A stretch of DNA of 64,000 nucleotides. Origin: Alviniconcha marisindica (taxonomy: Eukaryota; Mollusca; Gastropoda; Provannidae). Of the stretch, positions 12,590 through 21,835 are shown piece by piece; positions within the stretch are counted from its first letter, which is position 1, and every line of letters begins with the position of its first letter. Made by a program: the position numbers and the translations under genes. The stretch is from NCBI GenBank assembly GCA_018857735.1, contig JABMCL010001623.1:86001-150000 (forward strand), read 5' to 3'. Under the pieces are notes generated by a model. That model did not search any database and was not told the origin of the DNA. It was given only the letters and a program-made list of their open reading frames with translations.

Positions 12590-14115
12590 TATATGTATAT
12601 CACTCAGTGACAGATCAGTGCTTAAATCTCTATCCTTGTGTAATAAAGTATTATCTTCTCTCTCTCTCGCTCTCTCTGTTATATATATGTATATCGCTCA
12701 GTGGTAGATCAGTGCTTAAATCTCTATCCTTGTGTAATAAAGTATTCTCTTCTCTCTCTTTCTGTGTTTTATATATGTCTATCACACAGTGATAGATCAG
12801 TGCTCAGACTTGTTATCGGAAGGTAGCAGCGTTGATCTCCAGCAGGAACACTTGGAGAATTTTCTTCTCCAGAGTTAACTCTGTGCATTGACTCTGAATT
12901 CAGAGAAAATTCACTATAACCAATTCGGTACCTGGGAGCAAGACCAGCTGATCTGCTTAGGTGAACCATAGCTGAAGTGAAAGGGATGACTAATTCTTTA
13001 AGGCTGAACTTCTTTTGGTCTGTCTTGCAGGTGTTGAGTGCAGAGTTTGATCTGACCTTGGCAGAGGCTGCGGAAATATACTTTCGCAACAGCGGACATT
13101 TGGAGGCCACACGCTACTGGATACAGACAGGTCGCACACTGCCAGGTGAGGTCACGGAACGACTGTCCAGTACCTGTGCAGTCACTGCACTGCACAGCTG
13201 AATTCCCTTAGTTGTGTGTGCACATGTGTGTGTGTATGTTGTGTAACTTCCTGTAAGTCTGACACAGTGTGAATTGTGTAAGTCAGACCGAGTGCGTGAA
13301 TACGTTTGACCCAGTGTGTGGTGTATGGTGTAAGCCTGACCCAGTGGGTGTGGTGTATGGTGTGTCTTACCCAGTGTGTGGTGTATGGTGTCAGCCGGAC
13401 CCAGTGTGTGGTGTATGGTGTCAGTCTGTCCCAGTGTGTGCAGTATGGTGTCAGGCTGACCCAGGGTGTGGTGCACGGTGTAAGTGACCCAGTGTGTGGT
13501 GTATGATGTAAGTGTGACCAAGTGTGTGGTGCATGGTGTAAGTGTGACCAAGTGTGTGGTGCATGGAGTCAGTCTGACCCAGTGTTTGGTGCATGGTGTC
13601 AGTCTGTGGTGGTGTCAGCATGACCCAGTGTGTGGTGTATGGTGTCAGTCTGACCCTGTGTATGGTGTCAGTTTGACCCAGTGTGTAGTGTATGGTGTCA
13701 GTCTGACCAAGTGTGTGGTGTATGGTGTCAGTCTGACCCAGTGTGTGGTGTCAGTGACCCAGTGTATGGTGTCAGTCTGACCCAGTGTGTGGTGTCAGTG
13801 ACCCAGTGTATGGTGTCAGTCTGACCCAGTGTGTGGTGCATGGTGTGAGTCTGACCCAGTGTGTGGTGCCAGTCTGACCTGGTGTGTGGTGTCAGTGACC
13901 CATTGTATGGTGTCAGTCTGACCCAGTGTGTGGTGCATGGTGTCAGTCTGACCCAGTGTGTGATGTGTGGTGCAGGTCATCAGTACTGGCTCCCAAAGGA
14001 GGACAAGGTGTTGTTGAAACGTCAGCCTGACCACGCTGACTGGCAGAGCTTGGAGCAGCGACGTGGACTGCCCGCTGTCCTGCAGCGAATACAGTGGCTG
14101 CAGACAAGCGACTGA
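791..14115 (+). CDS. TERF2IP: RAP1 (TERF2IP), telomere-associated protein, 5' partial
   Basis: RAP1 is a shelterin component that is recruited to telomeres and also acts in transcription. Inferred exons: 791-897, 1696-1803, 3482-3596, 4939-5080, 6420-6477, 6882-8408, 10529-10559, 11047-11123, 13031-13145, 13976-14115. Domains in order: end of BRCT (YITDCVEENTLLNIELYK), Myb-type domain (KYTKAEDMNMLKYL to MTRYRDVI), a disordered Ser/Pro/Lys/Arg linker of about 500 residues with acidic patches, and the RCT domain (LSAEFDLTLAEAAEIYF to the stop). Splice phases agree at every junction except inside the long exon, where one frameshift is needed (8160-8260). At more than 800 residues it is about twice the length of the human protein, owing to the linker. 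The BRCT N-terminal half and start codon lie upstream of the window. Domain order makes the identification firm; exact exon edges are inferred. Confidence 0.88.
1696..1803 (+). CDS. TERF2IP: RAP1 exon: BRCT-Myb linker
   Basis: The acceptor is TTTCAACAG and the donor GG|GTAGGC. The first base completes the Lys codon left by the previous exon, and the last two bases are completed by the next exon to Gly. The product is an acidic linker (SGDGDDDDMSPAK) followed by RVPVQKKG. Confidence 0.8.
1811..2690. repeat. Minisatellite, ~45-bp unit, RAP1 intron
   Basis: About 20 imperfect units built on GTGTGTCTGACTGTGTG and TTAACTGTTATACTTGTCA, starting a few bases after the donor at 1804. Long apparent reading frames on both strands are produced by the repeat. 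Confidence 0.9.
2725..3250 (+). repeat. Dispersed repeat family D, copy 1, containing (TG)n
   Basis: The ends match 11605-11945 in the same orientation and 44110-44510 in reverse. Shared landmarks are a TTTTACC(A/G)GTTAAGATCAGCA start, an internal GTG microsatellite, then GGAGCAGGGTGTT and a CACTGGTTTGAAAA end. No coding sequence was seen. Confidence 0.7.
3482..3596 (+). CDS. TERF2IP: RAP1 exon: Myb domain helices 1-2
   Basis: Acceptor GTGTGACAG and donor CTGCAG|GTACTG. It encodes RMKYTKAEDMNMLKYL and then VAVWRTMEKLQ, the first two helices of the RAP1 Myb fold. The last 26 bases and the donor are the founder copy of the 74-bp tandem array that follows. Confidence 0.88.
3571..4520 (+). repeat. 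74-bp array containing exon end and 5' splice site (13 copies)
   Basis: The core ACCATGGAGAAACTGCAG|GTACTG begins (at CATGG) at 3581, 3655, 3729, 3802, 3876, 3950, 4024, 4098, 4172, 4246, 4320, 4394 and 4468, a nearly invariant 74-bp spacing. The first copy is the real end of the RAP1 Myb exon. Because 74 is not a multiple of three, the frame rotates through the array. Confidence 0.95.
4600..4800. repeat. Short tandem array, ~22-bp unit
   Basis: Repeats of CATCACAATGTCACAAATGA and variants, between the 74-bp array and the next RAP1 exon. Confidence 0.85.
4829..4885 (+). pseudogene. Decayed duplicate of a RAP1 exon 5' end
   Basis: TTTTTCAGATCACAG followed by GGCGCTCAATCC and CCATGATGAC mirrors the acceptor and first 40 bases of the exon at 4939, some 94 bp downstream. 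In phase 0 it meets TGA after six codons, so it looks like a non-functional copy with an intact AG. Confidence 0.7.
4939..5080 (+). CDS. TERF2IP: RAP1 exon: Myb domain helix 3
   Basis: Entry is in phase 0 after TTCAGATCACAG. The product starts TTQAQSMMTRYRDVIIRNL and runs to YWKSCLTGNLALAAHTPL. The choice of the second AG, rather than the one 7 bases earlier, is decided by phase: the earlier one leads to a stop. The donor G|GTTGGT is weak. The usual Trp of helix 3 appears to be replaced by Ala. Confidence 0.8.
5362..5426 (-). repeat. SINE B 3'-end fragment
   Basis: The stretch from the TATATAGCGCTATT region through CTCAAGCAGACTCGCTGC to ATGTGATTCTACA matches 43633-43694 in the same orientation, the distal end of the tRNA-derived SINE at 43.6-44.1 kb. 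Confidence 0.65.
5455..6415 (+). repeat. ~46-bp array resembling the next RAP1 acceptor
   Basis: About 20 units of GTTTGTTGCCAGGACAGC followed by AAAGAGCAGAAAATACTAAA. The real acceptor and exon start at 6410-6440 read TTTGTTGCAGGCGGCAGTGA and then TCAGCAGG, so each unit carries an acceptor-like site. Confidence 0.9.
6420..6477 (+). CDS. TERF2IP: RAP1 short linker exon
   Basis: The acceptor is TTTGTTGCAG and the donor AAG|GTGAGC. It encodes GGSDQQAVEKSPETSAPSP and joins its neighbours with correct phases (one base in, two out). The preceding intron is a tandem array whose unit resembles this acceptor and the start of this exon. Confidence 0.75.
6882..8408 (+). CDS. TERF2IP: RAP1 long disordered linker exon, with frameshift
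   Basis: It begins acidic (PVQEDLDDFITLDLEEEEDE) and continues for over 400 residues rich in Ser, Pro, Arg and Lys with no recognisable fold. The entry frame hits TAA at 8245-8247. From about 8229 a different frame is clearly coding-like (AEEEDVRAVEEEDVRAVEEG), reaches a consensus donor (ATT|GTGAGT) and is the only frame that joins correctly to the next exons. One missing base, or two extra, between about 8160 and 8240 explains this. A 24-bp direct duplication (AAGACGTGAGGGCGGTGG core) lies just downstream. Confidence 0.75.
8527..8588. repeat. (AT)n microsatellite
   Basis: About 60 bp of TA dinucleotides just downstream of the long RAP1 exon. Confidence 0.95.
9120..9245. repeat. (CA)n-rich tract
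   Basis: Imperfect CA/CACG repeats; the apparent His/Thr or Cys/Val frames are artefacts. Confidence 0.9.
9840..10400 (+). mobile_element. 3' end of a non-LTR retrotransposon (LINE)
   Basis: The frame 9840-10097 contains THGFRAFSCFGLHIWNSLPQ and STLSSFKAKLKTFLFSQYF, the recognisable C-terminal segment that follows the reverse transcriptase in many LINEs. A short 3' untranslated part follows, ending in an (ATT)n tail at about 10340-10386. It is 5'-truncated and sits in a RAP1 intron in the sense direction. Confidence 0.8.
10529..10559 (+). CDS. TERF2IP: RAP1 mini-exon before RCT
   Basis: A 31-base exon with acceptor CCTTTTCAG and donor AAG|GTATAG. It encodes MQAFICSDEE and joins in phase 0 to ...SSRHI. 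The resulting hydrophobic strand followed by acidic residues matches the arrangement just upstream of the RCT domain in RAP1 proteins. Confidence 0.75.
10566..10820. repeat. (TG)n complex microsatellite
   Basis: Imperfect GT/GTGCAT repeats directly after the 31-base RAP1 exon. Confidence 0.95.
11047..11123 (+). CDS. TERF2IP: RAP1 exon before RCT
   Basis: Acceptor TTTGGGCAG and donor CGG|GTATGT. It encodes AEPGTVSSAGRYQEQRRM and TTLGVVR, linking the acidic strand to the RCT domain. The phases agree on both sides. Confidence 0.75.
11150..11545. repeat. ~50-bp tandem array
   Basis: Units of GGTGTGAATAGGTCTGGCAC plus TGTGCACAGTTCACACTTTA, about seven copies, in the intron after exon 11047-11123. 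Confidence 0.85.
11605..11945 (+). repeat. Dispersed repeat family D, copy 2
   Basis: Shares start (TTACCGGTTAAGATCAGCA), middle (GGAGCAGGGTGTTGACTAG) and end (CTCACACTGGTTTGAAAAAT) with the copies at 2.7 and 44.1 kb. Confidence 0.75.
12370..12795. repeat. ~100-bp tandem array with (TC)n
   Basis: Four to five units of GATCAGTGCTTAAATCTCTA, TCCTTGTGTAATAAAGTATT, a variable CT run and TATATGTATATC. The AATAAAG motif recurs in each unit; it is intronic, so not taken as a polyadenylation site. Confidence 0.85.
13031..13145 (+). CDS. TERF2IP: RAP1 exon: RCT domain, first part
   Basis: Acceptor GTCTTGCAG and donor CCAG|GTGAGG. It encodes VLSAEFDLTLAEAAEIYF, RNSGHLEATRYW and IQTGRTLP, the helical RAP1 C-terminal (RCT) protein-interaction domain that binds shelterin partners. 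Confidence 0.88.
13240..13972 (+). repeat. Tandem array running into the last RAP1 acceptor
   Basis: Units of GACCCAGTGTGTGGTGTATG and GTGTCAGTCT. The true acceptor (GTGTGTGGTGCAG at 13963-13975) resembles the GTGTGTGGTGTCAG of the units, so the array may have spread from it. Confidence 0.85.
13976..14115 (+). CDS. TERF2IP: RAP1 last coding exon: RCT end and stop
   Basis: Acceptor GTGGTGCAG, with the first two bases completing Gly. It encodes HQYWLPKEDKVLLKRQ to RIQWLQTSD and then TGA at 14113-14115. The W-x-x-x-x-D pattern (trp followed by a charged dipeptide region) matches the final part of the RCT. The array that follows continues this frame without a stop. Confidence 0.87.
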
Positions 14116-14121
14116 TTCTTC

Positions 14122-15355
14122 ACAAAGTATTGCAACCAAAATGTCCATCAGCTAAGCAATCCTTCTTCAGCACAGGTGTGTAACCAAAATGTCCATCAAC
14201 CAAGCAGTCCTTCAGCACAGGACTACAGCCAAAATGTCCATCAGCTAAGCAATCCTTCTTCAGCACTGGTGTGTAACCAAAATGTCCATCAGTCAAGCAG
14301 TCCTTCAGCACAGGACTGCAGCCAAAATGTCCATCAACCAAGCAGTCCTTCTTCAGCACAGGACTGTAACCAAAATGTCCATCAACTAAGCAATCCTTCA
14401 GCATTGGACTGTAACCAAAATGTCCATCAACTAAGCAATCCTCCTTCAGCATTGGACTGTAACCAAAATGTCCGTCAACTAAGCAATCCTTCTTCAGCAC
14501 AGGACTGTAACCAAAATGTCCATCAACTAAGCAATCCTTCATTGGACTGTAACCAAAATGTCCATCAACTAAGCAATCCTTCAGCACAGGACTGTAACCA
14601 AAATGTCCATCAACTAAGCAATCCTTCTTCAGCATTGGACTGTAACCAAAATGTCCATCAACTAAGCAATCCTTCTTCAGCATTGGACTGTAACCAAAAT
14701 GTCCATCAACTAAGCAATCCTTCTTCAGCACAGGACTGTAACCAAAATGTCAATCAACTAAGCAATCCTTCTTCAGAATTGGACTGTAACCAAAATGTCC
14801 ATCAGCCAAGCAGTCCTTCAGCACAGGACTGTATCCAAAATGTCCATCAACTAAGCAATCCTTCAGCACAGGACTGTAACGAAAATGTCAATCAACTAAG
14901 CAATCCTTCAGCACAGGACTGTAACGAAAATGTCAATCAACTAAGCAATCCTTCAGCACAGGACTAACCAAAATGTCAATCAACTGAGCAATCCTTCTTC
15001 AGCATTGGACTGTAACCAAAATGTCAATCAACTGAGCAATCCTTCTTCAGCATTGGACTGTAACCAAAATGTCAATCAACTGAGCAATCCTTCTTCAGCA
15101 TTGGACTGTAACCAAAATGTCAGTCAACCAAGCAGTCCTTCCTCAGCACAAGATTGTAACCCATGTGTCTGTCAACCGGTCAGTCCTTTTTCAACACTGG
15201 ATTGTAACCAAATGTCTTTGACACGGGATTGTAACCAAATGTCTTCAACACAGGATTGTAACCAAAATGTCAGTCAACCAATCAATCCTTTTTCAACACA
15301 GGATTGTAACCAAAATGTCAGTCAACCAGTCAGTCTTTTTTCAACACAAGATTGT
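14122..15355 (+). repeat. 45/48-bp array, RAP1 3' UTR
   Basis: About 27 units of GACTGTAACCAAAATGTCCA followed by TCAACTAAGCAATCCTTCAG, beginning right after the RAP1 stop. Up to 14967 every length difference between units is a multiple of three, and the frame continues from the RAP1 CDS. Confidence 0.95.
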
Positions 15356-16375
15356 CCCAAAATGTTCAGTGTTCTGCATCTCCTTGACCCTTTGTCTAAA
15401 AGTTCCTCATTGTTTTCCCAGACCTGTGTATGCTGCTGAAACGTACTTTCATTTGTAGATATTACTATTGAGCGTTCAGACTTGCACTGGCCTGTACATT
15501 GCATGCTTGTATCTTCCTTTTTACATTTGTCATCTGCATACTGATTAACATGCATTCTTCAGTTTTAACTGTTTTGTGGATTTAGGTTTGTTATTGTGGA
15601 TTTTTGAATGCGTGTATGCGCGCACGCACTTGACTGATTGTGCTTCTCATGGTGCGTGTGTGAAAGTGTACGCTTCTTTCTCCCCAACCCCTGTGTTATG
15701 AACATGCATATTTTTGCATGGAAGTTGTTTATGCACATCGTAAATTATTATTAATTTATTCTAGTATGAAAGGTAGAAATGAGGTATCACCTTTGTGTTG
15801 AGAAACTGGTAGAGTATGTTCACAACCTGACCAGGTGCCACGCTGAGGAATTTACGGAGCATTTGCACCTCTTGGTCTCAGGGTCCAGGTGCATGCAGTC
15901 AAAAAGTGGATGCTATTTTAATGGACCTTCTTAATATAGCTTGGTGAAGGACTGCTTGGCCAAGATGTGTTTGGTCACTTAGGTTCTTGATATGAAAGAA
16001 TTGGCTATCCATACCCAAATCTTTGGCCATTTGCTGCGGAAATAAATCTCATCTTTTAATCCTGTTCCTGCAGCTGTGACCAGATGGCTCCCACAGCATC
16101 CACAGATGGTTCAGTTGGGCAATGAAAGCGTCAGTCTTTTTATCCTCAGTGCTGGCTTTTTCTTCTACTGTCGGCATGTTAAAAACACCCCACAGTAAAC
16201 TATATCCAACAACCTGGTGATGGCTGATAAACTGACTAGTCAGTAAGTTGTCAGCTTTGCCCACATTGCAAAGACTTCACACAACCTGAATTGCAATTTA
16301 ACTTTGACAAGGAAAATCGTTTATGAGGTGGTTGAAGCTTCTTTGCCAAGCAACTCAGAGGTGTATTTGGAACAG
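15356..16375. other. Non-coding, probable RAP1 3' UTR/flank
   Basis: No gene seen. AATAAA occurs near 16041 as a possible plus-strand polyadenylation signal. Confidence 0.4.
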
Positions 16376-17205
16376 CCATAAGGCCAAGACATGCAAGGTA
16401 TATTTGAACGAGTCATAAGGACAAGACATGCAAGGTATATTTGAACGAGTCATAAGGACAAGACATGCAAGGTATATTTGAAAGAGTCATAAGGCCAAGA
16501 CATGCAAGGTATATTTGAAAGAGTCATAAGGCCAAGACATGCAAGGTATATTTGAACGAGTCAAAAGGACAAGACATGCAAGGTATATTTGAACGAGTCA
16601 TAAGGACAAGACATGCAAGGTATATTTGAAAGAGTCATAAGGACAAGAAATGCAAGGTATATTTGAAAGAGTCAGGTCAAGACATGCAAGGTATATTTGA
16701 AACAGCTGTAAGGCCAAGACATGCAAGGTATATTTGAAAGAGTCATAACGACAAGACATGCAAGGTATATTTGAAACAGCTGTAAGGCCAAGACATGCAA
16801 GGTATATTTGAAAGAGTCATAACGACAAGACGTGCAAGGTATATTTGAAACAGCTGTAAGGCCAAGACATGCAAGGTATATTTAAAAGAGTCATAACGAC
16901 AAGACATGCAAGGTATATTTGAACAAGTCATAAGGCCAAGACATGCAAGGTATATTTGAAAGAGTCATAAGGCCAAGACATGCAAGGTATATTTGAAAGA
17001 GTCATAAGGCCAAGACACGCAAGGTATATTCGAAACAGCCGTAAGGCCAAGACATGCAAGGTGTATTTGAAACAGCTGTAAGGACAAGACATGCAAGGTG
17101 TATTTGAAACAGCTGTAAGGCCAAGACATGCAAGGTATATTTGAAACAGTCGTAAGGCCAAGACATGCAAGGTATATTTGAAACAGCTGTAAGGACAACA
17201 TATGC
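16376..17205. repeat. 37-bp minisatellite
   Basis: About 22 units of GGTATATTTGAAAGAGTCAT plus AAGGCCAAGACATGCAA. Minus-strand reading frames here are repeat artefacts. Confidence 0.95.
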
Positions 17206-17284
17206 CCAGTACCAGACTCCTGAAAGAGCTGTGCTGGTCAGCACTTTTTTAACGTTTGCATGATTCTGTCACTTTGACTAGGGG

Positions 17285-17610
17285 TGTGTGGACAGCATTA
17301 GTTGGAATGAAAGTAATAGAGACTGGTGCCAGACAGGGATAGCCAGCACCATGGTTCTGTCACGCTGAACGAGGGTGTGTGGACAAGAGAAAGTAATAAT
17401 TAGAAACTAGCGACAGACAGGGATAGCCAGCACCATGGTTCTGTCACGCTGAATGAGGGTGTGCGGACAAGAGAAAGTAATAATCAGAAACTAGCGACAG
17501 ACAGGGATAGCCAGCACCATGGTTCTGTCACGCTGAATGAGGGTGTGCGGACAAGAGAAAGTAATAATTAGAAACTAGCGACAGACAGGGATAGCCAGCA
17601 CCAGTCGCTC
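17285..17610. repeat. ~95-bp tandem repeat, ~4 copies
   Basis: Units contain GATAGCCAGCACCATGGTTC and GACAAGAGAAAGTAATAAT. Confidence 0.85.
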
Positions 17611-17810
17611 TGTCAAGTTTTTACATCAGATTCTGGATCTTCTGCAGTTTTTTCTTTTCTTTTTGTCATGCAGTTAAGGCTTCTTGCAAAACAAACTGCT
17701 CTTTAAACTTTTTTTTAAAAGATACTGAACTGGTTTTATGCACAAGTGTTGTGCCCAGATTAGCCTCTTGTCACCATTCTGCCTGAACAAATGGAGTTAT
17801 ATCAAGATCT

Positions 17811-17920
17811 TGATTTCATCCCGATTGTTAACAACACAAATAACCCCATCCCGATTGTTAACAACACAAATAACCCCATCCTGATTGTTAACAACGCAAC
17901 ACAAACAACCCTATCCTGAT
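17811..17920. repeat. ~30-bp array, first block
   Basis: Copies of CCCCATCCTGATTGTTAACA and ACACAAACAA, the same family as the arrays at 18795-18890 and 19130-19715. Confidence 0.85.
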
Positions 17921-18584
17921 TTTTCGTTGTTGTTGCTGTCCCATCATCTGTACCGACCTCACAAACAGCTCCCATGCCGCTCGTCCTGGCATCCCTACCT
18001 CCGGCCACACCCGGGACTCATTCTGCATCATGGCTCCGCCCCCAGAGGGCAACAGGAGACGTCAGATAATTGGCGGGCTGTCATCCAAAGGAGACACCGA
18101 ACTGCTGCTGAGTCACTGCCGTGGTGTTCAGTAATGCCTTTTCTTACCAAACACACACAGGACACAACCTACTATGCCCCCTACTGACAACAATGTTAGC
18201 TAAGTCACGGAGTCAGACTGAGTGAGCGTCCCTCCGCGGAGTCGGACTGAGTGAGTGTCCCTCCCAGAAAGCAGACGGCCACTATGTCCCTCCGCCAATC
18301 CTCCTATGTGAACTTTCTAATGTTGAGGCCTTTGATCAGAACTGCCTCAGGCAATGGACGAGGCAGGAACACTGAGACCGAGGCTACCTTGAGACCATGG
18401 CATGAAGGGCTACACGAAGCTGAGACTTTTTTATGCAGTGATTGATGAGGATGAGGACCATATCTGATGATGCTATGGAGGTTCATTTCAGTTTGAGACT
18501 ACTTGACAGGGCCGCAGACCACACTTCCTGTCGTAAGTATCCCGGTGTTAACCCGGCCCGGGAACTGTGGTACCTGCAGCGTTG

Positions 18585-18795
18585 GTCAAGTAATTAGAGC
18601 AACACCCTCAGAGTCACATCCGTGAAGTGGATGAAGCTTGGCTGCGTGGTTCCAGCCTTCCCACGGGGCCCATAGCACTTCCAGCTCTGAGTAGGAGCCG
18701 GCCAGGGCTGAAAAATCCCACGACTGATGGGATTCAAATCCAAGGCCTTCCGACCCGCAGTTCGATACCCTAACCATTGCGATATGGGGGCCTAT
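18585..18795 (-). mobile_element. tRNA-derived SINE (family A)
   Basis: On the minus strand it starts with a tRNA-like head: an A-box-like ATCGCAATGGTTAGGG, then a B-box-like GATTTGAATCCC, followed by an unrelated tail of about 130 bp. It splits the CCCATCCTGATTGTTAACA array, so it inserted into it. The tRNA-like part does not fold as a good tRNA. Confidence 0.6.
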
Positions 18796-19735
18796 CTATC
18801 CTGATTGATAACACAACACAACACAAACAACCCCATCCCGATTGTTCACAACACAACCCCATCCTGATTGTTAACAGCACAACACAAACATCATCCTTAT
18901 TTTCCTAATTTTCATCATTTTGGTGACGTTCTTTTAAATTTACTTTTAGATTCTAACAATTGTTTTGCTTCAACTTCTTGATTGTTTTCTTATTTTTTTC
19001 TTTCTTCTTTTATTGTTTTCTATCCCTCTTCTGACACCGGATGAAGACCAAGTGTCTAAAACGCTCGTGTTTTTCATTTTCTTTATGTGTCGTATAGGTG
19101 AGTACATTTCTCTGGAGCTGTTCTGCATCATCCTGATTGTTAACAACACAACCCCATCCTGATTGTTCACAACACAACACAAACACCATCCTGATAACAA
19201 CACAAACAACCCCATCCTTATCATTAACAACCCATCCAGATTATTAACAACAGACAACCCCATCCTGATTGTTAACACAGACAACCCTCTCCTGGTTGTT
19301 AACAACACAAACAACCCCATCCTGATTGTTAACAGCACAACACAAACACCATCCTGATTGTTCACAACACAACCCTCTCCTGATTGTTAACAACACAAAC
19401 AAACCCCATCCTGATTGTTAACAGCACAACACAAACACCATCCTGATTGTTCACAACACAACCCTCTCCTGATTGTTAACAAGACAAACAACCCCATCCT
19501 GATTGTTAACAGCACAACACAAACACCATCCTGATTGTTCACAACACAACCCTCTCCTGATTGTTAACAGCACAGCACAACACAACCCCATCCTGATTGT
19601 TAACAGCACAACACAAACAACCCTGTCCTGATTGTTAACAGCATAACACAACCCCGTCCTGATTGTTAACAGCACAAGCAACCCCAGCCTGATTGTTAAC
19701 CAAACACAAACATCCACCCCCCCCCCCCCCCCCCC
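18796..19735. repeat. ~30-bp array, main block, ending in poly-C
   Basis: CATCCTGATTGTTAACA repeats at 18796-18890 and 19130-19715 with unique sequence between, then a C tract at 19717-19739. Confidence 0.85.
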
Positions 19736-21139
19736 CCCCACACACACACGGAGACTCCAACAGTATGTTCATGGTTAACATGATTTATTACATTTGACAT
19801 TTGACACTGATGAAGAACCATCATTTACGGAGCAGAGACCTTGCTCTCACAGTCACAGAATACATAACAGTTTATGGCAATGGAATTGCGCATAACCAGG
19901 AATAAAGTTTGGTTCACAACAGTGCAACATATGTAAACAGGCACATAATAAATATTTACTTTCCATCTCCATCTCTCTCCCATCTGACATCACTCACACA
20001 CATATATACATACACACATGCACATCACACTGTCTTGAGGTAAGAACTGGAACACATGCGTGAACGTTTTCTGCCTTCAAAAATGAAATCTTTACAACAA
20101 ATATTGACGATAATACATGTACATGGTGTCCTGGTGACTCAGAACATGTCTGTACATGTATAACATGTACTGGTGGCCAATGTTTTTCTCTCAATCAGGC
20201 CATTATGCATTCACAAAATAACATTTTTTAATAGGAAAAAAACAAAACAAGACTTCACAGCTGGGAATGGAGGTTCCACATAATTCGGAACCTGGCATGT
20301 GAAGATTAAAAAACAAAAAAGCAAAGCAAAACAAAAAGATTAAAAAAAAAAAAAAAGAATGAAAAACAATAAAATTATATTGAATCAGGAAATTAGGATA
20401 AAAAAATACATCAAGTATTTACATTAAGAAAAACATTCAAAATTATTTTCCGGATCTATTTTAGTTTGCACACGAACTTATTCAGCATGTCTGTGCTTCT
20501 GTGCTCTTTTACAAGTCTGCTTTTCATTGTACCTTACTGTTAAGATACGCAAAACTAATGCCCAAAGAACACACATTCAAGTACTGAACAGAAAATATCA
20601 AGTATACACCACGAGCTTGCTGTTCATGGAGATTTTCAGCGCACTACAAACGGTCAATAATCAGCAAGAAACAACTCCATGCAACACCGCTAAACTTGAT
20701 CAAAGAAGGCCAAGCACATATATGCTGGTGCCCATGACGGCAAGTAAAAAAGTTGTGAGTAGTCTGACCTTCTTCAGTGTTGACAAAGAATCTATGATAG
20801 ATGGCTTCCCAGCGTAGAGGGCCTGAATTTCTGCATCCACTGTATCCCATTGCAGGTGAATTTAGACAAATTTCGTGACAGCCAGCCAAAAGTACTTTAT
20901 AAAAGTAACTATAAATAGCTCAGTGGTTTGCTGAGCAATAATTAACAAGAATCTACAGTATGAAATGATTTCTTTTGCACAAGACATTAAATTTTGATCC
21001 TGATCGACTCACAAATGTAAGGTATCCTCGTCATTTGCAGACACATACAGTGGGTTTTCAAGCTCCATTTGGTGGAAAAGATCATTTTTCATCTGTATGA
21101 TTCAAATCTTTTGTATTATTTTCCTAAAGCTGTTTGGTC

Positions 21140-21425
21140 AGGGCATACAAAAATTGGGATCAGCTTCGTTGGGACTACCAAAACTTGGTCAGCATTTTGG
21201 GGAATATCAAATTTTGGGTCAGCGTTGTTGGACATGCCAAAATTTGGATCTGCTTTGCTGGACATACTACAAAACTGTATCAGCATGGTTGGACATACGA
21301 AATTCTGGTCAGCCTGGTTGGGTATACCTGAAATTCTGGTCAGCATGGTTGGGTATACCTGAAATTCTGGTCAGCATGGTTGGGTATACCTGAAATTCTG
21401 TTTGGGCATACCTAACTTAGGGGTC
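21140..21425. repeat. ~32-bp array
   Basis: Units of TTCTGGTCAGCATGGTTGGG and TATACCTGAAA with older diverged copies to the left. Confidence 0.85.
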
Positions 21426-21639
21426 AGCGTCGTTCTTTCTTTGTGATTACATAACTGCTACAGTTATAATTTTTCCTGGGGATGTCTGCTGTTTTCCCCA
21501 AGATGTTAACTGCGACAAGCTCTTCACCTAGCCAGCAGATGAATTTCCAGCATGGATGGTTACCAGTGAAATTGCCGCGGCAACTGTCTTCTGTTGCCTT
21601 GGCTTTTTAAACCTGCATGCTCAAGTAGCACACACAATC

Positions 21640-21835
21640 TCGGGGTTTTCCCTCTCATCCCACGCACTAGACTTCAAGCGGGGTTTTCCCTCTCATCCCA
21701 CGCACTAGACTTCAAGCAGGGTTTTCCCTCTCATCCCACGCACTAGACTTCAAGCGGGGTTTTCCCTCTCATCCCACGCACTAGACTTCAAGTGGGGTTT
21801 TCCCTCTCATCCCACGCACTAGACTTCAAGCGCAC
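21640..21835. repeat. 38-bp array, 5 copies
   Basis: Near-identical units of GGGGTTTTCCCTCTCATCCC plus ACGCACTAGACTTCAAGC. Confidence 0.95.

Noticed and set aside
14120..14731. 203-codon minus-strand frame with LVDGHFGYSP repeats
   Set aside because: Antisense reading of the 3' UTR array; no start context, splice sites or homology.
16376..17205. CRISPR-like regular repeats (also 27325-28312 and 36720-37475)
   Set aside because: Units are head-to-tail with no unique spacers, in an intron-bearing animal genome; they are minisatellites.
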